A stretch of 64,000 nt of DNA, from NCBI RefSeq assembly GCF_028548455.1, contig NZ_JAQQLF010000020.1, positions 1 to 64,000 of the forward strand. Direction: 5' to 3'. Below are positions 49,758 to 58,176 of the stretch, piece by piece. This DNA is from Vogesella aquatica. GTDB lineage: Bacteria; Pseudomonadota; Gammaproteobacteria; Burkholderiales; Chromobacteriaceae. The notes below the pieces were generated by a model. It worked only from the letters and a program-made list of their open reading frames with translations, had not been told where the DNA came from and did no database searches. How positions within the stretch are numbered: the first letter of the stretch is position 1; every line of letters begins with the position of its first letter. The translations under genes and the position numbers were made by a program.

Positions 49758-50597
49758 ATGACCCCGACTTACACCCCGGAATTTTCGCCGCTAGGCAAAA
49801 AAGTAGACTACCAGGACCAGTACGACAACAGCCTGCTGTTCCCCATTGCCCGCCAGCAAAAGCGTGATGAAATCGGCGTGGCTGCCAACGCCCTGCCCTT
49901 TGCCGGCGTAGACCTGTGGACCGGCTTCGAGCTGTCGTGGCTGAATGCGCGCGGCAAGCCGCAGGTAGCCATTGCCACCTTCCGCATCCCGGCCGATAGC
50001 CCCAACCTGATCGAATCCAAATCGTTCAAGCTCTACCTGAACAGCTACAACCAGACCCGCATCGCCAGCTGGGAGCAGGTACAAGCCCAGCTCACCATGG
50101 ACCTGAGCAATGCCGCCGGCGGCAAGGTGGAAGTCAGCCTGCTATCGCCCGCCGAGTTTGGCCGCGAGCAGATCAGCGAGCTGGCGGGCAGCAGCATCGA
50201 CGAGCTGGATATCGACGTAGACAGCTACGCGCCCTGCCCGCAGGCGCTACGCGCCGATGCGGCCAACGTGGTCAGCGAAACCCTATGCTCGCAGCTGCTC
50301 AAGTCCAACTGCCTGGTTACCGGCCAGCCGGACTGGGGCAGCGTGCAGATCAGCTACACCGGCCCTCGCATCGACCGCGAAGCCCTGCTGCGCTACCTGA
50401 TCGGCTTCCGCCAGCACAACGAATTCCACGAGCAGTGCGTAGAGCGCATCTTTACCGACGTGTTGCAAGCCTGCGCCCCGCAGAGCCTGACCGTGTACGC
50501 ACGCTATACGCGCCGCGGCGGCCTCGATATCAACCCGTGGCGTACCAACGATGCCAGTGCCGTACCGCCGGCCAACATCCGCACCGCACGCCAGTAA
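49758..50597 (+). CDS. queF: NADPH-dependent 7-cyano-7-deazaguanine reductase (QueF, long form)
   Basis: 279 aa bimodular QueF. Reduces preQ0 to preQ1 in queuosine synthesis. Nucleophile C185 (KSNCLVTGQ), acid D192 (PDWG), the QueF motif [11 protein letters not shown] (86-96) for NADPH, and the substrate histidine-glutamate in NEFHEQC. Monocistronic; no preQ1 riboswitch seen in the 80-base gap upstream. Confidence 0.97.
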   Translation: MTPTYTPEFSPLGKKVDYQDQYDNSLLFPIARQQKRDEIGVAANALPFAGVDLWTGFELSWLNARGKPQVAIATFRIPADSPNLIESKSFKLYLNSYNQTRIASWEQVQAQLTMDLSNAAGGKVEVSLLSPAEFGREQISELAGSSIDELDIDVDSYAPCPQALRADAANVVSETLCSQLLKSNCLVTGQPDWGSVQISYTGPRIDREALLRYLIGFRQHNEFHEQCVERIFTDVLQACAPQSLTVYARYTRRGGLDINPWRTNDASAVPPANIRTARQ

Positions 50598-50764
50598 CAA
50601 GGTTGGCCGCAAGCGGATTTGATACACTGATGTTTTGTTTTTTCGCCACGGCAGCACACAAAAACACGGCATAGCCCACGGCCTTGTGGCCTGCCTCGCG
50701 GCTTGCCGTACGCTGCGTTTGCCTCCGTGACGCTCTGTCTTTTCATACTGAAATTAGGTAAACC

Positions 50765-52432
50765 ATGGCTCAATACGTGATGTCCATGCTCCGCGTGAGC
50801 AAGATCGTCCCCCCCAAGCGCCAGATCATCAAGGACATCTCCCTGTCCTTCTTCCCCGGCGCCAAAATCGGCCTGCTGGGTCTGAACGGTGCCGGTAAAT
50901 CCACCGTGCTGCGCATCATGGCCAATGTGGACAAAGAATACGACGGCGAAGTACAGCACCTGGCCGGCGTGAAAATCGGCTACCTGCCGCAGGAGCCGCA
51001 GCTGGACGCCGACAAAACCGTGCGCGAAGAAGTGGAAAGCGGCATGGGCGACGTGATGGGCGCGCAAAAGCGCCTGGAAGAAGTCTACGCAGCGTACGCC
51101 GAGCCGGACGCCGACTTTGACGCCCTGGCCGAAGAACAAGCCCGCCTGGAAGCCATCATTTCCGCTGGCGCCGGTGACAACATCGCGCTGCAGCTGGAGC
51201 TGGCCGCCGACGCGCTGCGCCTGCCGCCGTGGGACGCCAAGATCGGCCCGCTCTCCGGTGGTGAAAAGCGCCGCGTAGCGCTGTGCAAGCTACTGCTGTC
51301 GCAGCCGGACATGCTGCTGCTGGACGAACCGACCAACCACCTGGACGCCGAATCGGTAGAGTGGCTGGAGCAGTTCCTGGTGCGCTTCCCGGGCACCGTG
51401 GTGGCCGTGACCCACGACCGCTACTTCCTGGACAACGCCGCCGAATGGATTCTGGAGCTGGACCGCGGCGAAGGCATCCCGTGGAAGGGCAACTACTCCA
51501 GCTGGCTGGAGCAGAAGGAAGCCCGCCTGCAGCTGGAAAGCAAGCAGGAAGGCGCCCGCATGAAGGCCATGAAACAGGAACTGGAATGGGTGCGCCAGAA
51601 CCCGAAAGGCCGCCAGGCCAAATCCAAGGCCCGCCTGGCCAAGTTCGAAGAGCTGTCCAGCCACGAATACCAGAAGCGCAACGAAACCCAGGAAATCTTC
51701 ATCCCGGTCGCCGAGCGCCTGGGTAATGAAGTGATCGAGTTCGAAAACGTCAGCAAAGGCTTTGGCGACCGCCTGCTGATCGATAACCTGAGCTTCAAGG
51801 CCCCTGCCGGTGCCATCGTCGGCATCATCGGCCCCAACGGCGCGGGTAAATCCACGCTGTTCAAGATGATTGCCGGCAAAGAACAGCCCGATACCGGCAC
51901 CGTGAAAATCGGCCAGACCGTGCAGATGGCCTTTGTCGAGCAGCACCGCGACAGCCTGGAAGCTGACAAAACCGTGTTCGACGACGTATCCGGCGGCCTG
52001 GACATGATCAACGTTGGCCGCTTCGAGATGTCCAGCCGGGCCTACCTGGGCCGCTTCAATTTCAAGGGCGCCGACCAGCAGAAAAAAGTGGGCATGCTGT
52101 CCGGTGGCGAACGCGGCCGCCTGCACCTGGCCAAGACGCTGCTGAAAGGCGGCAACGTGCTGCTGCTGGATGAACCGTCCAACGATCTGGACGTGGAAAC
52201 CCTGCGCGCACTGGAAGACGCCCTGCTGGAGTTCGCCGGCACCGTGTTCGTGATCAGCCACGACCGCTGGTTCCTGGACCGTATCGCCACCCATATCCTG
52301 GCGGCGGAAGGCGAATCGCAATGGACGTTCTTTGACGGCAACTACCAAGAGTATGAAGCCGACAAGAAACGCCGCCTGGGCGAAGAAGGTGCCAAGCCCA
52401 AGCGTATTCGCTACAAGCCGGTCATCCGCTAA
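50765..52432 (+). CDS. ettA: Energy-dependent translational throttle protein EttA
   Basis: 555 aa ABC-F protein with two ATPase domains. Walker A GLNGAGKST and GPNGAGKST, signatures LSGGEKRR and LSGGERGR, Walker B LLLDEPTNHLD and LLLDEPSNDLD. The arm after domain 1 and the P-site interaction linker (about 240-320, WVRQNPKGRQAKSKARL) are the EttA type. Gates the first elongation step according to the ADP/ATP ratio. Its terminator has been invaded by a 186-bp element that supplies substitutes. Confidence 0.97.
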   Translation: MAQYVMSMLRVSKIVPPKRQIIKDISLSFFPGAKIGLLGLNGAGKSTVLRIMANVDKEYDGEVQHLAGVKIGYLPQEPQLDADKTVREEVESGMGDVMGAQKRLEEVYAAYAEPDADFDALAEEQARLEAIISAGAGDNIALQLELAADALRLPPWDAKIGPLSGGEKRRVALCKLLLSQPDMLLLDEPTNHLDAESVEWLEQFLVRFPGTVVAVTHDRYFLDNAAEWILELDRGEGIPWKGNYSSWLEQKEARLQLESKQEGARMKAMKQELEWVRQNPKGRQAKSKARLAKFEELSSHEYQKRNETQEIFIPVAERLGNEVIEFENVSKGFGDRLLIDNLSFKAPAGAIVGIIGPNGAGKSTLFKMIAGKEQPDTGTVKIGQTVQMAFVEQHRDSLEADKTVFDDVSGGLDMINVGRFEMSSRAYLGRFNFKGADQQKKVGMLSGGERGRLHLAKTLLKGGNVLLLDEPSNDLDVETLRALEDALLEFAGTVFVISHDRWFLDRIATHILAAEGESQWTFFDGNYQEYEADKKRRLGEEGAKPKRIRYKPVIR

Positions 52433-52440
52433 GCAAACCT

Positions 52441-52460
52441 TGCGGCCAACGTTGGCCGCA
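52441..52460. repeat. Palindromic pair of the 10-mer motif after ettA
   Basis: TGCGGCCAAC directly followed by GTTGGCCGCA, a perfect 20-bp palindrome 8 bases past the stop and 10 bases before the old terminator. Confidence 0.9.
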
Positions 52461-52483
52461 AAACAAAAAAGCCCGCAGATGCG

Positions 52484-52669
52484 TAATGCCAGTCAGTTAA
52501 CGCCGACTGGCATTTTTCGTTGGATATTTGTGTACTCTGTTCTTCACCACTCGCGGGGGCGTGTAAATTAATGCGTGTTGTAGCAAACGCATACAGCAAA
52601 AAAGGGAACATGATGAACATGTTCCCTTTTTCTGGATTTACAGCTGAAAGTCTTAGCTGACTGGCATTA
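52484..52669. mobile_element. 186-bp non-autonomous element with IS4-like ends
   Basis: Terminal inverted repeats: left TAATGCCAGTCAGTTAA, right (inward) TAATGCCAGTCAGCTAA, 16 of 17 identical. 11-bp target duplications CCGCAGATGCG at 52473-52483 and 52670-52680. The left end folds as GCCAGTC/GACTGGC plus ATTTTT, a terminator facing ettA; an internal terminator (52598-52631) faces the other gene. No transposase. The left 33 bp match the right end of the 368-bp element almost exactly, so both belong to one family. Confidence 0.88.
52598..52631. terminator. Terminator inside the 186-bp element
   Basis: AAAAAAGGGAACATG / CATGTTCCCTTTTT with loop atgaa, bidirectional. Confidence 0.9.
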
Positions 52670-52706
52670 CCGCAGATGCGGGCTTTTTTCTTGGCTAGAC
52701 CAGAGT

Positions 52707-53078
52707 TCAGGCGATGTAGGCAGCATCACCGGATTCTCGCTTGGCGATGTAGGCAGTATCACCGGATTCTCGCTTGGCGATGTAGGCAGTATCACCGGAC
52801 TCTCGCTTGGCGATGTAGGCAGTATCACCGGATTCTCGCTTGGCGATGTAGGCAGCATCACCGGATTCTCGCTTGGCGATGTAGGCAGCATCACCGGATT
52901 CTCGCTTGGCGATGTAGGCAGCATCACCGGATTCTCGCTTGGCGATGTAGGCAGTATCACCGGATTCTCGCTTGGCGATGTAGGCAGCATCACCGGATTC
53001 TCGCTTGGCAACGTCTTGGGCTTGGGCAACACCGGCAAACAGGGCAATGGCAGTAGCGATCAGGGTCAGTTTTTTCAT
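52707..53078 (-). CDS. Secreted 11-residue repeat protein, unknown
   Basis: 123 aa. Signal peptide MKKLTLIATAIALFAGVAQA, then QDV, then nine head-to-tail copies of AKRESGD(A/T)AYI and a final A. The variable residue runs A,T,A,A,A,T,T,T,A from the N-terminus. Nothing follows the repeats. The start at 53078 has AAAGGA 8-9 bases upstream and a textbook signal peptide; an open frame continues 24 codons further without support. The repeats mix basic (KR), acidic (E, D) and a hydrophobic AYIA patch, so a regular solenoid, fibre or 11-mer amphipathic helix is possible. KR pairs could be protease sites. No family recognised; not resembling CsgA or FapC repeats. Alone between the element and a 440-bp AT-rich control region. 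Confidence 0.85.
   Translation of the reverse strand: MKKLTLIATAIALFAGVAQAQDVAKRESGDAAYIAKRESGDTAYIAKRESGDAAYIAKRESGDAAYIAKRESGDAAYIAKRESGDTAYIAKRESGDTAYIAKRESGDTAYIAKRESGDAAYIA
52713..53009. repeat. Nine tandem 33-bp coding repeats
   Basis: Nine units of 33 bp, nearly identical at DNA level. The differences I see are one GCT/ACT (Ala/Thr) position and one silent GAA/GAG at about 52800. Such low divergence implies recent or ongoing expansion; copy number is likely to vary between strains and could be collapsed in short-read assemblies. Confidence 0.95.
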
Positions 53079-53122
53079 GGTAATCATTCCTTTAAAAGTG
53101 TAATGGGTGGGGCGTGCCACCT

Positions 53123-53207
53123 GAACAAGACAAGGACTCAAACCATTCATACTCCAGCAGACCTTGTGTCTTGTTTGTACGTCCTTGCGATGTAGTCACT
53201 ATAGTGA
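53123..53207 (-). promoter_or_regulatory. 5' hairpin and operator-like palindrome of the repeat-protein gene
   Basis: GAACAAGACAAGG (53123-53135) can pair with CCTTGTGTCTTGTTTG (53162-53177), one bulge, giving a 13-15 bp stem in the untranslated leader, 45 bases before the start codon. Further upstream TCACTATAGTGA (53196-53207) is a perfect 12-bp palindrome, a likely operator or promoter-overlapping site. No regulator identified. Confidence 0.55.
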
Positions 53208-53460
53208 TTATCTTCATTAGTAGATAGAAGAAGGTTTCGAACAAAGCATTTTAATTTTTTGAACTACTATTTATTGATGAATATCATTGACTTACCGACC
53301 ACCAGAAAAGTTCAACTGCTTAACATTTATTAACATCCACACTGACAAGCAGTAATTTTGATTGATGTAAAAAGGGAAATTGACACAGATAACACCAGAT
53401 ATTCCAAATTCAACTCAAAATGCAATATCAATGTCATTGCAAGCACGCTAATCCGGGCGC
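53208..53460. other. AT-rich non-coding region
   Basis: About 250 bases, distinctly more AT-rich than the rest of the window (many TTTAATTTTTT, TTATTGATGAA, TTAACATTTATTAACATC stretches). No ORF with a ribosome site, no motif copy. Probably promoter and binding sites of the repeat gene, or the trace of an acquired segment. Confidence 0.5.
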
Positions 53461-53492
53461 AAAAAAACCGTCAGCGACCGGGGCGCTGACGG
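53461..53492 (-). terminator. Terminator after the dioxygenase gene
   Basis: CCGTCAGCG / CGCTGACGG with loop accgggg; on the minus strand followed by a run of seven T. Confidence 0.92.
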
Positions 53493-53518
53493 GGCTGGAG
53501 GGGCGATGGTCGGGCGGG

Positions 53519-54292
53519 CTACTCAAACACCCAGGCATCCATGGTGACTGCGGCATACTCAATGCCACGATGCAGGCTACGCCCAGGCCGGCCCTGCGCA
53601 GCCCCCAGAGCAAAGAACAAAGGCAGCAAGTGCTCGTCGGAGGGGTGATTCTCGCGCGCAAAAGGCGCCTGCGTTTGCCAGGACAGCAGCGCTTCGCTAT
53701 CGCCCTGCTCCAGCCTGGCCGCTACCCAGTCGGCAAAGGCCTGCGCCCAGGGTTGTGCCGGCGCATCCGGCGCGCCCAGCGCATACAGATTGTGGGTAAC
53801 GCTACCCGAGCCAATAATCTGCACGCCATCTGCGGCCAGATCGGCCAAGGCTTTGCCCAGCAAATAGTGTGTACGGGCATCCTGGTGCGGCAGGGTTGCC
53901 AGGGTAATCACCGGGATATCAGCCTGCGGATACATCATCAGCAGCGGTACCCAGGCACCATGATCCAGCCCATTCGCCTGCTGCAAGTGTGCCGCCACAC
54001 CCGCTGCGGCCAACCTGGCTTGTACTTGCCGGGCGAGCTGCTCGTCTGATACCGCCGGGTAGTTCAACGCATATAGCTCACGCGGGAAACCGCCAAAATC
54101 GTGCACCGCCTGCCAGCGTGGCGACCAGCCCACCAGCGGCTCGCGCGCCAGATGATGCGCAGACATGATGAGAATCGCCCGCGGGCGGGGCTGGGTGGCC
54201 GCGTACTGCTGCCAGATATGGCGGGCTGGTGATGCGTTGATCAGTACATCCGGGCCACCGTGCGAAATGAAAAGGGGGGCGAGAAGGCTCAT
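53519..54292 (-). CDS. Class III extradiol dioxygenase, DODA/YgiD type
   Basis: 257 aa LigB-fold ring-cleavage protein. Iron ligands expected in FISHGGPD (H9/H10 region), the MSAHH motif, and HGAWVPLL/DHGAW. Family members open DOPA or related catechols; E. coli YgiD makes betalamic-type products in vitro. The start at 54292 has GGAG 6 bases upstream. Divergent from a LysR gene that probably controls it. Confidence 0.92.
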   Translation of the reverse strand: MSLLAPLFISHGGPDVLINASPARHIWQQYAATQPRPRAILIMSAHHLAREPLVGWSPRWQAVHDFGGFPRELYALNYPAVSDEQLARQVQARLAAAGVAAHLQQANGLDHGAWVPLLMMYPQADIPVITLATLPHQDARTHYLLGKALADLAADGVQIIGSGSVTHNLYALGAPDAPAQPWAQAFADWVAARLEQGDSEALLSWQTQAPFARENHPSDEHLLPLFFALGAAQGRPGRSLHRGIEYAAVTMDAWVFE

Positions 54293-54327
54293 GGCAGGCT
54301 CCATTGATTCAGTCATGGTGACATTAC

Positions 54328-54345
54328 AATTCACTGCGATGAATT
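54328..54345. promoter_or_regulatory. LysR-type binding palindrome
   Basis: AATTCACTGCGATGAATT, dyad ATTCA-N6-TGAAT, between the divergent dioxygenase and LysR genes. Fits the T-N11-A LysR box. Confidence 0.6.
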
Positions 54346-54394
54346 GATAAAGCTACAATCAGGAAGTTGATTCATTACCATAAAGAAACAATCA

Positions 54395-55288
54395 ATGGAC
54401 AGACTCGCCGCACTACAGGTCTTCCAGGCCATTGTGGAGGCCGGCAGCTTTGTCGGTGCCGCGCAGCGGCTGGACATGTCTGGCGCCATGGTCAGCAAAC
54501 AGTTGGCCGCGCTGGAAAAACACCTGGGCTGCCGCCTGATCCAGCGCACCACGCGCCGCATGACGCTAACCGAAGCGGGCCAGGATTACAGCCGGCGCAT
54601 CGGCCCCATCCTGGCGCAGCTGGAAGAAGCCGATGCCCTGGCGCAGCAGCAAAGCGTCAGCGTACACGGCAAACTGCGCATGTCGGCGCCGCTGTCTTTT
54701 GGCATGCGCTTTCTGGGGGGGTGGATGGCCAGGCTGCACGCCAGCCACCCGCAGCTGGACATCGAGCTGATGCTGTCCGACGAGCAGGTAGACCTGGTGG
54801 AAGCCGGCTTCGACCTGGCACTGCGCATCAGCACACAGCCGCTGCCAGGCCAGCTGGTGGCACGGCCACTCGGCGAAATCGCCATGGTGCTGTGCGCGGC
54901 CCCCGCCTACCTGGCACGCCACGGTACGCCGCGTACGCTGGCAGAGCTGGCTAGCCATGCCTGCCTGCGCTACAGCCTGCAGCAGACGCAACAATTCTGG
55001 CAGTTTGGTCACGGCCACACCCTGTACCAGCAGGCGGTAAACGGCCCCTTGCTGGCCAATAACGGTGATGTACTGGTCAGTGCCGCCATCGCCGGTATGG
55101 GCATTGCTTATCAACCTGAGTTCCTGCTGGCGGACGCACTGCAAGATGGCCGCCTGCAGCGCATTACACTGGATGTCAGCCCACTCGCGGCACAGGTGTA
55201 CGCGGTCTACCCGGCGCGGCGCTACCTGCCACAAAAAGTGCAACTTACCCTGTCGCTACTGCAAACCATGCTGCAATCGCCACCGTGA
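54395..55288 (+). CDS. LysR family transcriptional regulator (CrgA/DmlR-like group)
   Basis: 297 aa. HTH in residues 1-60 (LAALQVFQAIVEAGSFVGAAQRLDMSGAMVSKQLAALEKHLG), then effector domain (about 90-295). Likely activator or repressor of the divergent dioxygenase gene, from position and the palindrome between them. Effector unknown. Confidence 0.93.
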   Translation: MDRLAALQVFQAIVEAGSFVGAAQRLDMSGAMVSKQLAALEKHLGCRLIQRTTRRMTLTEAGQDYSRRIGPILAQLEEADALAQQQSVSVHGKLRMSAPLSFGMRFLGGWMARLHASHPQLDIELMLSDEQVDLVEAGFDLALRISTQPLPGQLVARPLGEIAMVLCAAPAYLARHGTPRTLAELASHACLRYSLQQTQQFWQFGHGHTLYQQAVNGPLLANNGDVLVSAAIAGMGIAYQPEFLLADALQDGRLQRITLDVSPLAAQVYAVYPARRYLPQKVQLTLSLLQTMLQSPP

Positions 55289-55432
55289 AGCGATGCAGAC
55301 ACGCGCCCTACTAGCCCAAAGGTCAGTATGGCTGGATATTCCATCCGGCTGCACAGTGGTTTACTCTGCAGCTACAAAAAAATGGCATGGCCTGCCTGGC
55401 AAGAGCCATTCCAGGATATAAAAGGAGAAACA

Positions 55433-57157
55433 ATGATGAAGAAACGCATTCTCGTCGCGACGATCGCCGCCCTTGCTGCCACTGGTGCCCAGGCGGCCGA
55501 CATGAACAAAGTGCTACGCGTAGCATTCAACGTGCCGGAAACCGGCTTCGACCCGGCCAAGGTGTCGGACACCTACTCTGGCGCCATCCTGGAAAACGTG
55601 TTCGACCCGCTGGTTACCTATGACTACCTGGCGCGCCCGGCCAAGGTTATCCCCAATACCACCGTTGCCCTGCCTACCGTCTCGGCCGATGGCAAGGTGT
55701 ATACCTTTAAACTGAAACCCGGTATTTACTTTGCCCCCGACGCGGCTTTCAAAGGCCAAAAACGCGAGCTGACCGCTGCCGACTACGCCTACTCCATCAA
55801 GCGTCACCTCGACCCGACCATCAATTCGCCATGGAGCTTTCTGGTAGACGGCCGCTTTGCCGGGGTCGATGCGCTGGTGAAAGCAGCCGGCAAGGGTGCC
55901 CTGAACTACGACACCCAGGTAGAAGGCATCAGGGTGCTGGACAAATACACGCTGCAGCTCACGCTGAACGAAGGCAACTACAACTTCCTGCAGATTCTGG
56001 CCATGCCCGCCTTTGGCGCCGTAGCACGTGAAGCTATCGAAGCCTACGCCAGCAACACCAATGCCAAGCCGGTAGGTACCGGCCCGTACACCCTGAAAGA
56101 ATGGAAGCCGGGCAACAAAATCATCCTGGAAGCCAACCCGAACTTCCGCAAGCTGGTGATCAATGGCCAGACGCTGCCCAAGGTTGGCCGCGTGGAAGTG
56201 TCCATCATCGAAGAAGAACAGCCGCTGTGGCTGGCCTTCGTCAACCAGCAGCTGGATATCTCCGGCATTCCACAAGCTGCCCTGCAAGAAGCCTTGGTCA
56301 TCGACCCGAAAAACCCGCTGAATGTGAAGCTGCAGGATAAATACGCCAAGCAGGGCATCCAGCTGGAGCGCAAGAAAGACCTGGAAATCACCTACCAGTT
56401 CTTCAATATGCAAGACCCGGTAGTCGGAGGGGATGCCAAGGAAAAAATCGCGCTGCGCCGCGCCATTGCCATGGCGTTTCCGCGCAATGAAACCATCGCC
56501 GCCATCCGTCGCGGCCAGGCGGTGCCGGTGCACTACGTCATTCCGGAAGGCGTAGCCGGCCATAACCCGGCATTCAAGGGCGCGGTAAAGTACGACCCGG
56601 CGGCGGCCAACGCGCTGCTGGACCGCTTTGGCTACAAAGTGGGCGCTGACGGCCTGCGCACCCAGCCGGACGGCAAGCCGCTATCCATTGAAATGGCCAC
56701 CGGCACCAGCGGCATCGACAAACAGTGGAATGAATACTGGCAAAAGGCCTTCGACAGCCTGAAAATCAGGCTCACCTTCAAGTACGGCAAATGGAACGAG
56801 CTGAATAAAGCCAACCGCCAGAACAAGCTGCAAATGTGGGGCCTGGCCTGGGGTGCCGACTACCCGGATGGCGAGAACTTCATGCAGCTGCTATACGGCA
56901 AGAACGCTGGCGACGCCAATAGTGCCAACTTCAAGAATGCCGAATACGACCGCCTGTTCGAAGCCTCGCTGCAGCTGCCGGACGGTGCCGAGCGCAACAA
57001 GCTGTACGATGCGATGAACAAGATCGTAGTGGCGCAGCAGCCATGGATCTTCGGCGATACCCGCATCCGCAGCTCGCTGGCACACCGCTACGTGAAAAAC
57101 TTCAAGCTGCACCCGCTGCTGAACACCACTTGGCGTTATATCGACCTCCAGAAATAA
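55433..57157 (+). CDS. Peptide ABC transporter substrate-binding protein (family 5)
   Basis: 574 aa, signal peptide MMKKRILVATIAALAATGAQA|AD. SBP_bac_5 domain with FDPLVTYDYLARPA, ELTAADYAYSIKRHLDP and GTGPYTLKEW blocks, typical of dipeptide/oligopeptide binders. AAGGAG is 5 bases before the first of two consecutive ATGs (55433, 55436). First gene of a four-gene importer operon with DppB-, DppC- and fused DppDF-like proteins. Confidence 0.93.
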   Translation: MMKKRILVATIAALAATGAQAADMNKVLRVAFNVPETGFDPAKVSDTYSGAILENVFDPLVTYDYLARPAKVIPNTTVALPTVSADGKVYTFKLKPGIYFAPDAAFKGQKRELTAADYAYSIKRHLDPTINSPWSFLVDGRFAGVDALVKAAGKGALNYDTQVEGIRVLDKYTLQLTLNEGNYNFLQILAMPAFGAVAREAIEAYASNTNAKPVGTGPYTLKEWKPGNKIILEANPNFRKLVINGQTLPKVGRVEVSIIEEEQPLWLAFVNQQLDISGIPQAALQEALVIDPKNPLNVKLQDKYAKQGIQLERKKDLEITYQFFNMQDPVVGGDAKEKIALRRAIAMAFPRNETIAAIRRGQAVPVHYVIPEGVAGHNPAFKGAVKYDPAAANALLDRFGYKVGADGLRTQPDGKPLSIEMATGTSGIDKQWNEYWQKAFDSLKIRLTFKYGKWNELNKANRQNKLQMWGLAWGADYPDGENFMQLLYGKNAGDANSANFKNAEYDRLFEASLQLPDGAERNKLYDAMNKIVVAQQPWIFGDTRIRSSLAHRYVKNFKLHPLLNTTWRYIDLQK

Positions 57158-57228
57158 ACCCTGCTTTCTGTACCCGCAGCCGGCCCCGCAGGGGGCTGGC
57201 TGCCCGCGTTTGTCTGGAGACATGAACC

Positions 57229-58167
57229 ATGCTTGCTTATATCCTGCGCCGCCTGTGGCAGATGGTCCCTACCCTGTTCGGGGTCATGCTGCTGCTGTTC
57301 ATCCTGTTCAACTGGGTGGGGGGCGACCCATCCTACATCCTGGCCGGCAAGAGCTTTTCTGCCGAAACGCTGGCCAATATCCGGCACCAGCTGGGGCTGG
57401 ATAAATCCTTGCCCGAACAGTTCCTGATCTTTGTACAGCAGGTACTGACACTGGATTTCGGCACTTCGTGGTCTACCCAGCAGCCGGTAGCCGACATCCT
57501 GGGCAGCCGCATTGGCCCTTCCTTGACCCTGGCCCTGCCCATGCTGCTGGTCAGCCTGCTGCTATCGGTCATCATTGCCGCCATCGTGGCCTATGTCCGC
57601 GGCAGCCTCACCGACCGCCTCGTTACCCTGATCTGCACGCTGGCCATGTCGGTCAGCGCCCTGGTGTACATCATTGCCGGCCAGTACTGGCTGGCGCACA
57701 AGCTGGGCTGGTTCCCCATCCTGGGCTGGAGCGACAGCCTGGCCACCAACCTGTGGCTGTACGTACCGCTGCCGCTGCTGCTGGGCCTGGTCGTCAGCCT
57801 GGCACCGGATATCCGGTTTTACCGCAGCTGCTTTGTCGAAGAGATGAACCACGACTACGTGCGTACTGCCCGCGCCAAGGGCTTGTCAGAGCAGGTCATC
57901 ATGCTCAAGCACGTGATGCGCAACGCGCTGATCCCGGTCGTCACCTCGTTGATGATGTCGCTGCCCTACCTGTTTCTGGGTGCGCTGCTGCTGGAGCGTT
58001 TCTTCGGCATCCCCGGCATGGGTAACGAGGTGCTCAATGCGGTAGACCGCAGCGACTTCCCGGTGATCAAAGCCATCACCATTTATGTCGCCCTGGCCAC
58101 CATGCTGTTCAACCTGCTGGCCGACATTGTTTACAAGCTGATCGACCCGCGCGTCCAGCTGAAATAA
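57229..58167 (+). CDS. Peptide ABC transporter permease, DppB-like
   Basis: 312 aa, six membrane segments. MLAYILRRLWQMVPTLFGV start and the EAA loop (EEMNHDYVRTARAKGLSEQVIMLKHVMRNALIP) are standard. Second gene of the operon, 71 bases after the binding protein. Confidence 0.95.
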   Translation: MLAYILRRLWQMVPTLFGVMLLLFILFNWVGGDPSYILAGKSFSAETLANIRHQLGLDKSLPEQFLIFVQQVLTLDFGTSWSTQQPVADILGSRIGPSLTLALPMLLVSLLLSVIIAAIVAYVRGSLTDRLVTLICTLAMSVSALVYIIAGQYWLAHKLGWFPILGWSDSLATNLWLYVPLPLLLGLVVSLAPDIRFYRSCFVEEMNHDYVRTARAKGLSEQVIMLKHVMRNALIPVVTSLMMSLPYLFLGALLLERFFGIPGMGNEVLNAVDRSDFPVIKAITIYVALATMLFNLLADIVYKLIDPRVQLK

Positions 58168-58176
58168 GGACTCCCC

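Larger units (their letters stand above)
52465..52690. terminator. Terminator split by an insertion
   Basis: Left half AAAAAAGCCCGCAGATGCG (to 52483) and right half CCGCAGATGCGGGCTTTTTT (from 52670). Without the insert and one 11-bp copy it is AAAAAAGCCCGCAGATGCGGGCTTTTTT, a strong bidirectional terminator between ettA and the convergent repeat-protein gene. Confidence 0.9.

Noticed and set aside
52713-53009. Regular 33-bp repeats as a possible CRISPR array
   Set aside because: Units are directly head to tail without unique spacers, in frame, and preceded by a signal peptide.
52713-53009. Similarity of KRE(A/S) repeats to yeast alpha-factor precursors
   Set aside because: Only the dibasic KR and a repeated layout are shared; bacteria lack a Kex2 pathway and the rest of the unit differs. 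Kept only as a cleavage hypothesis.
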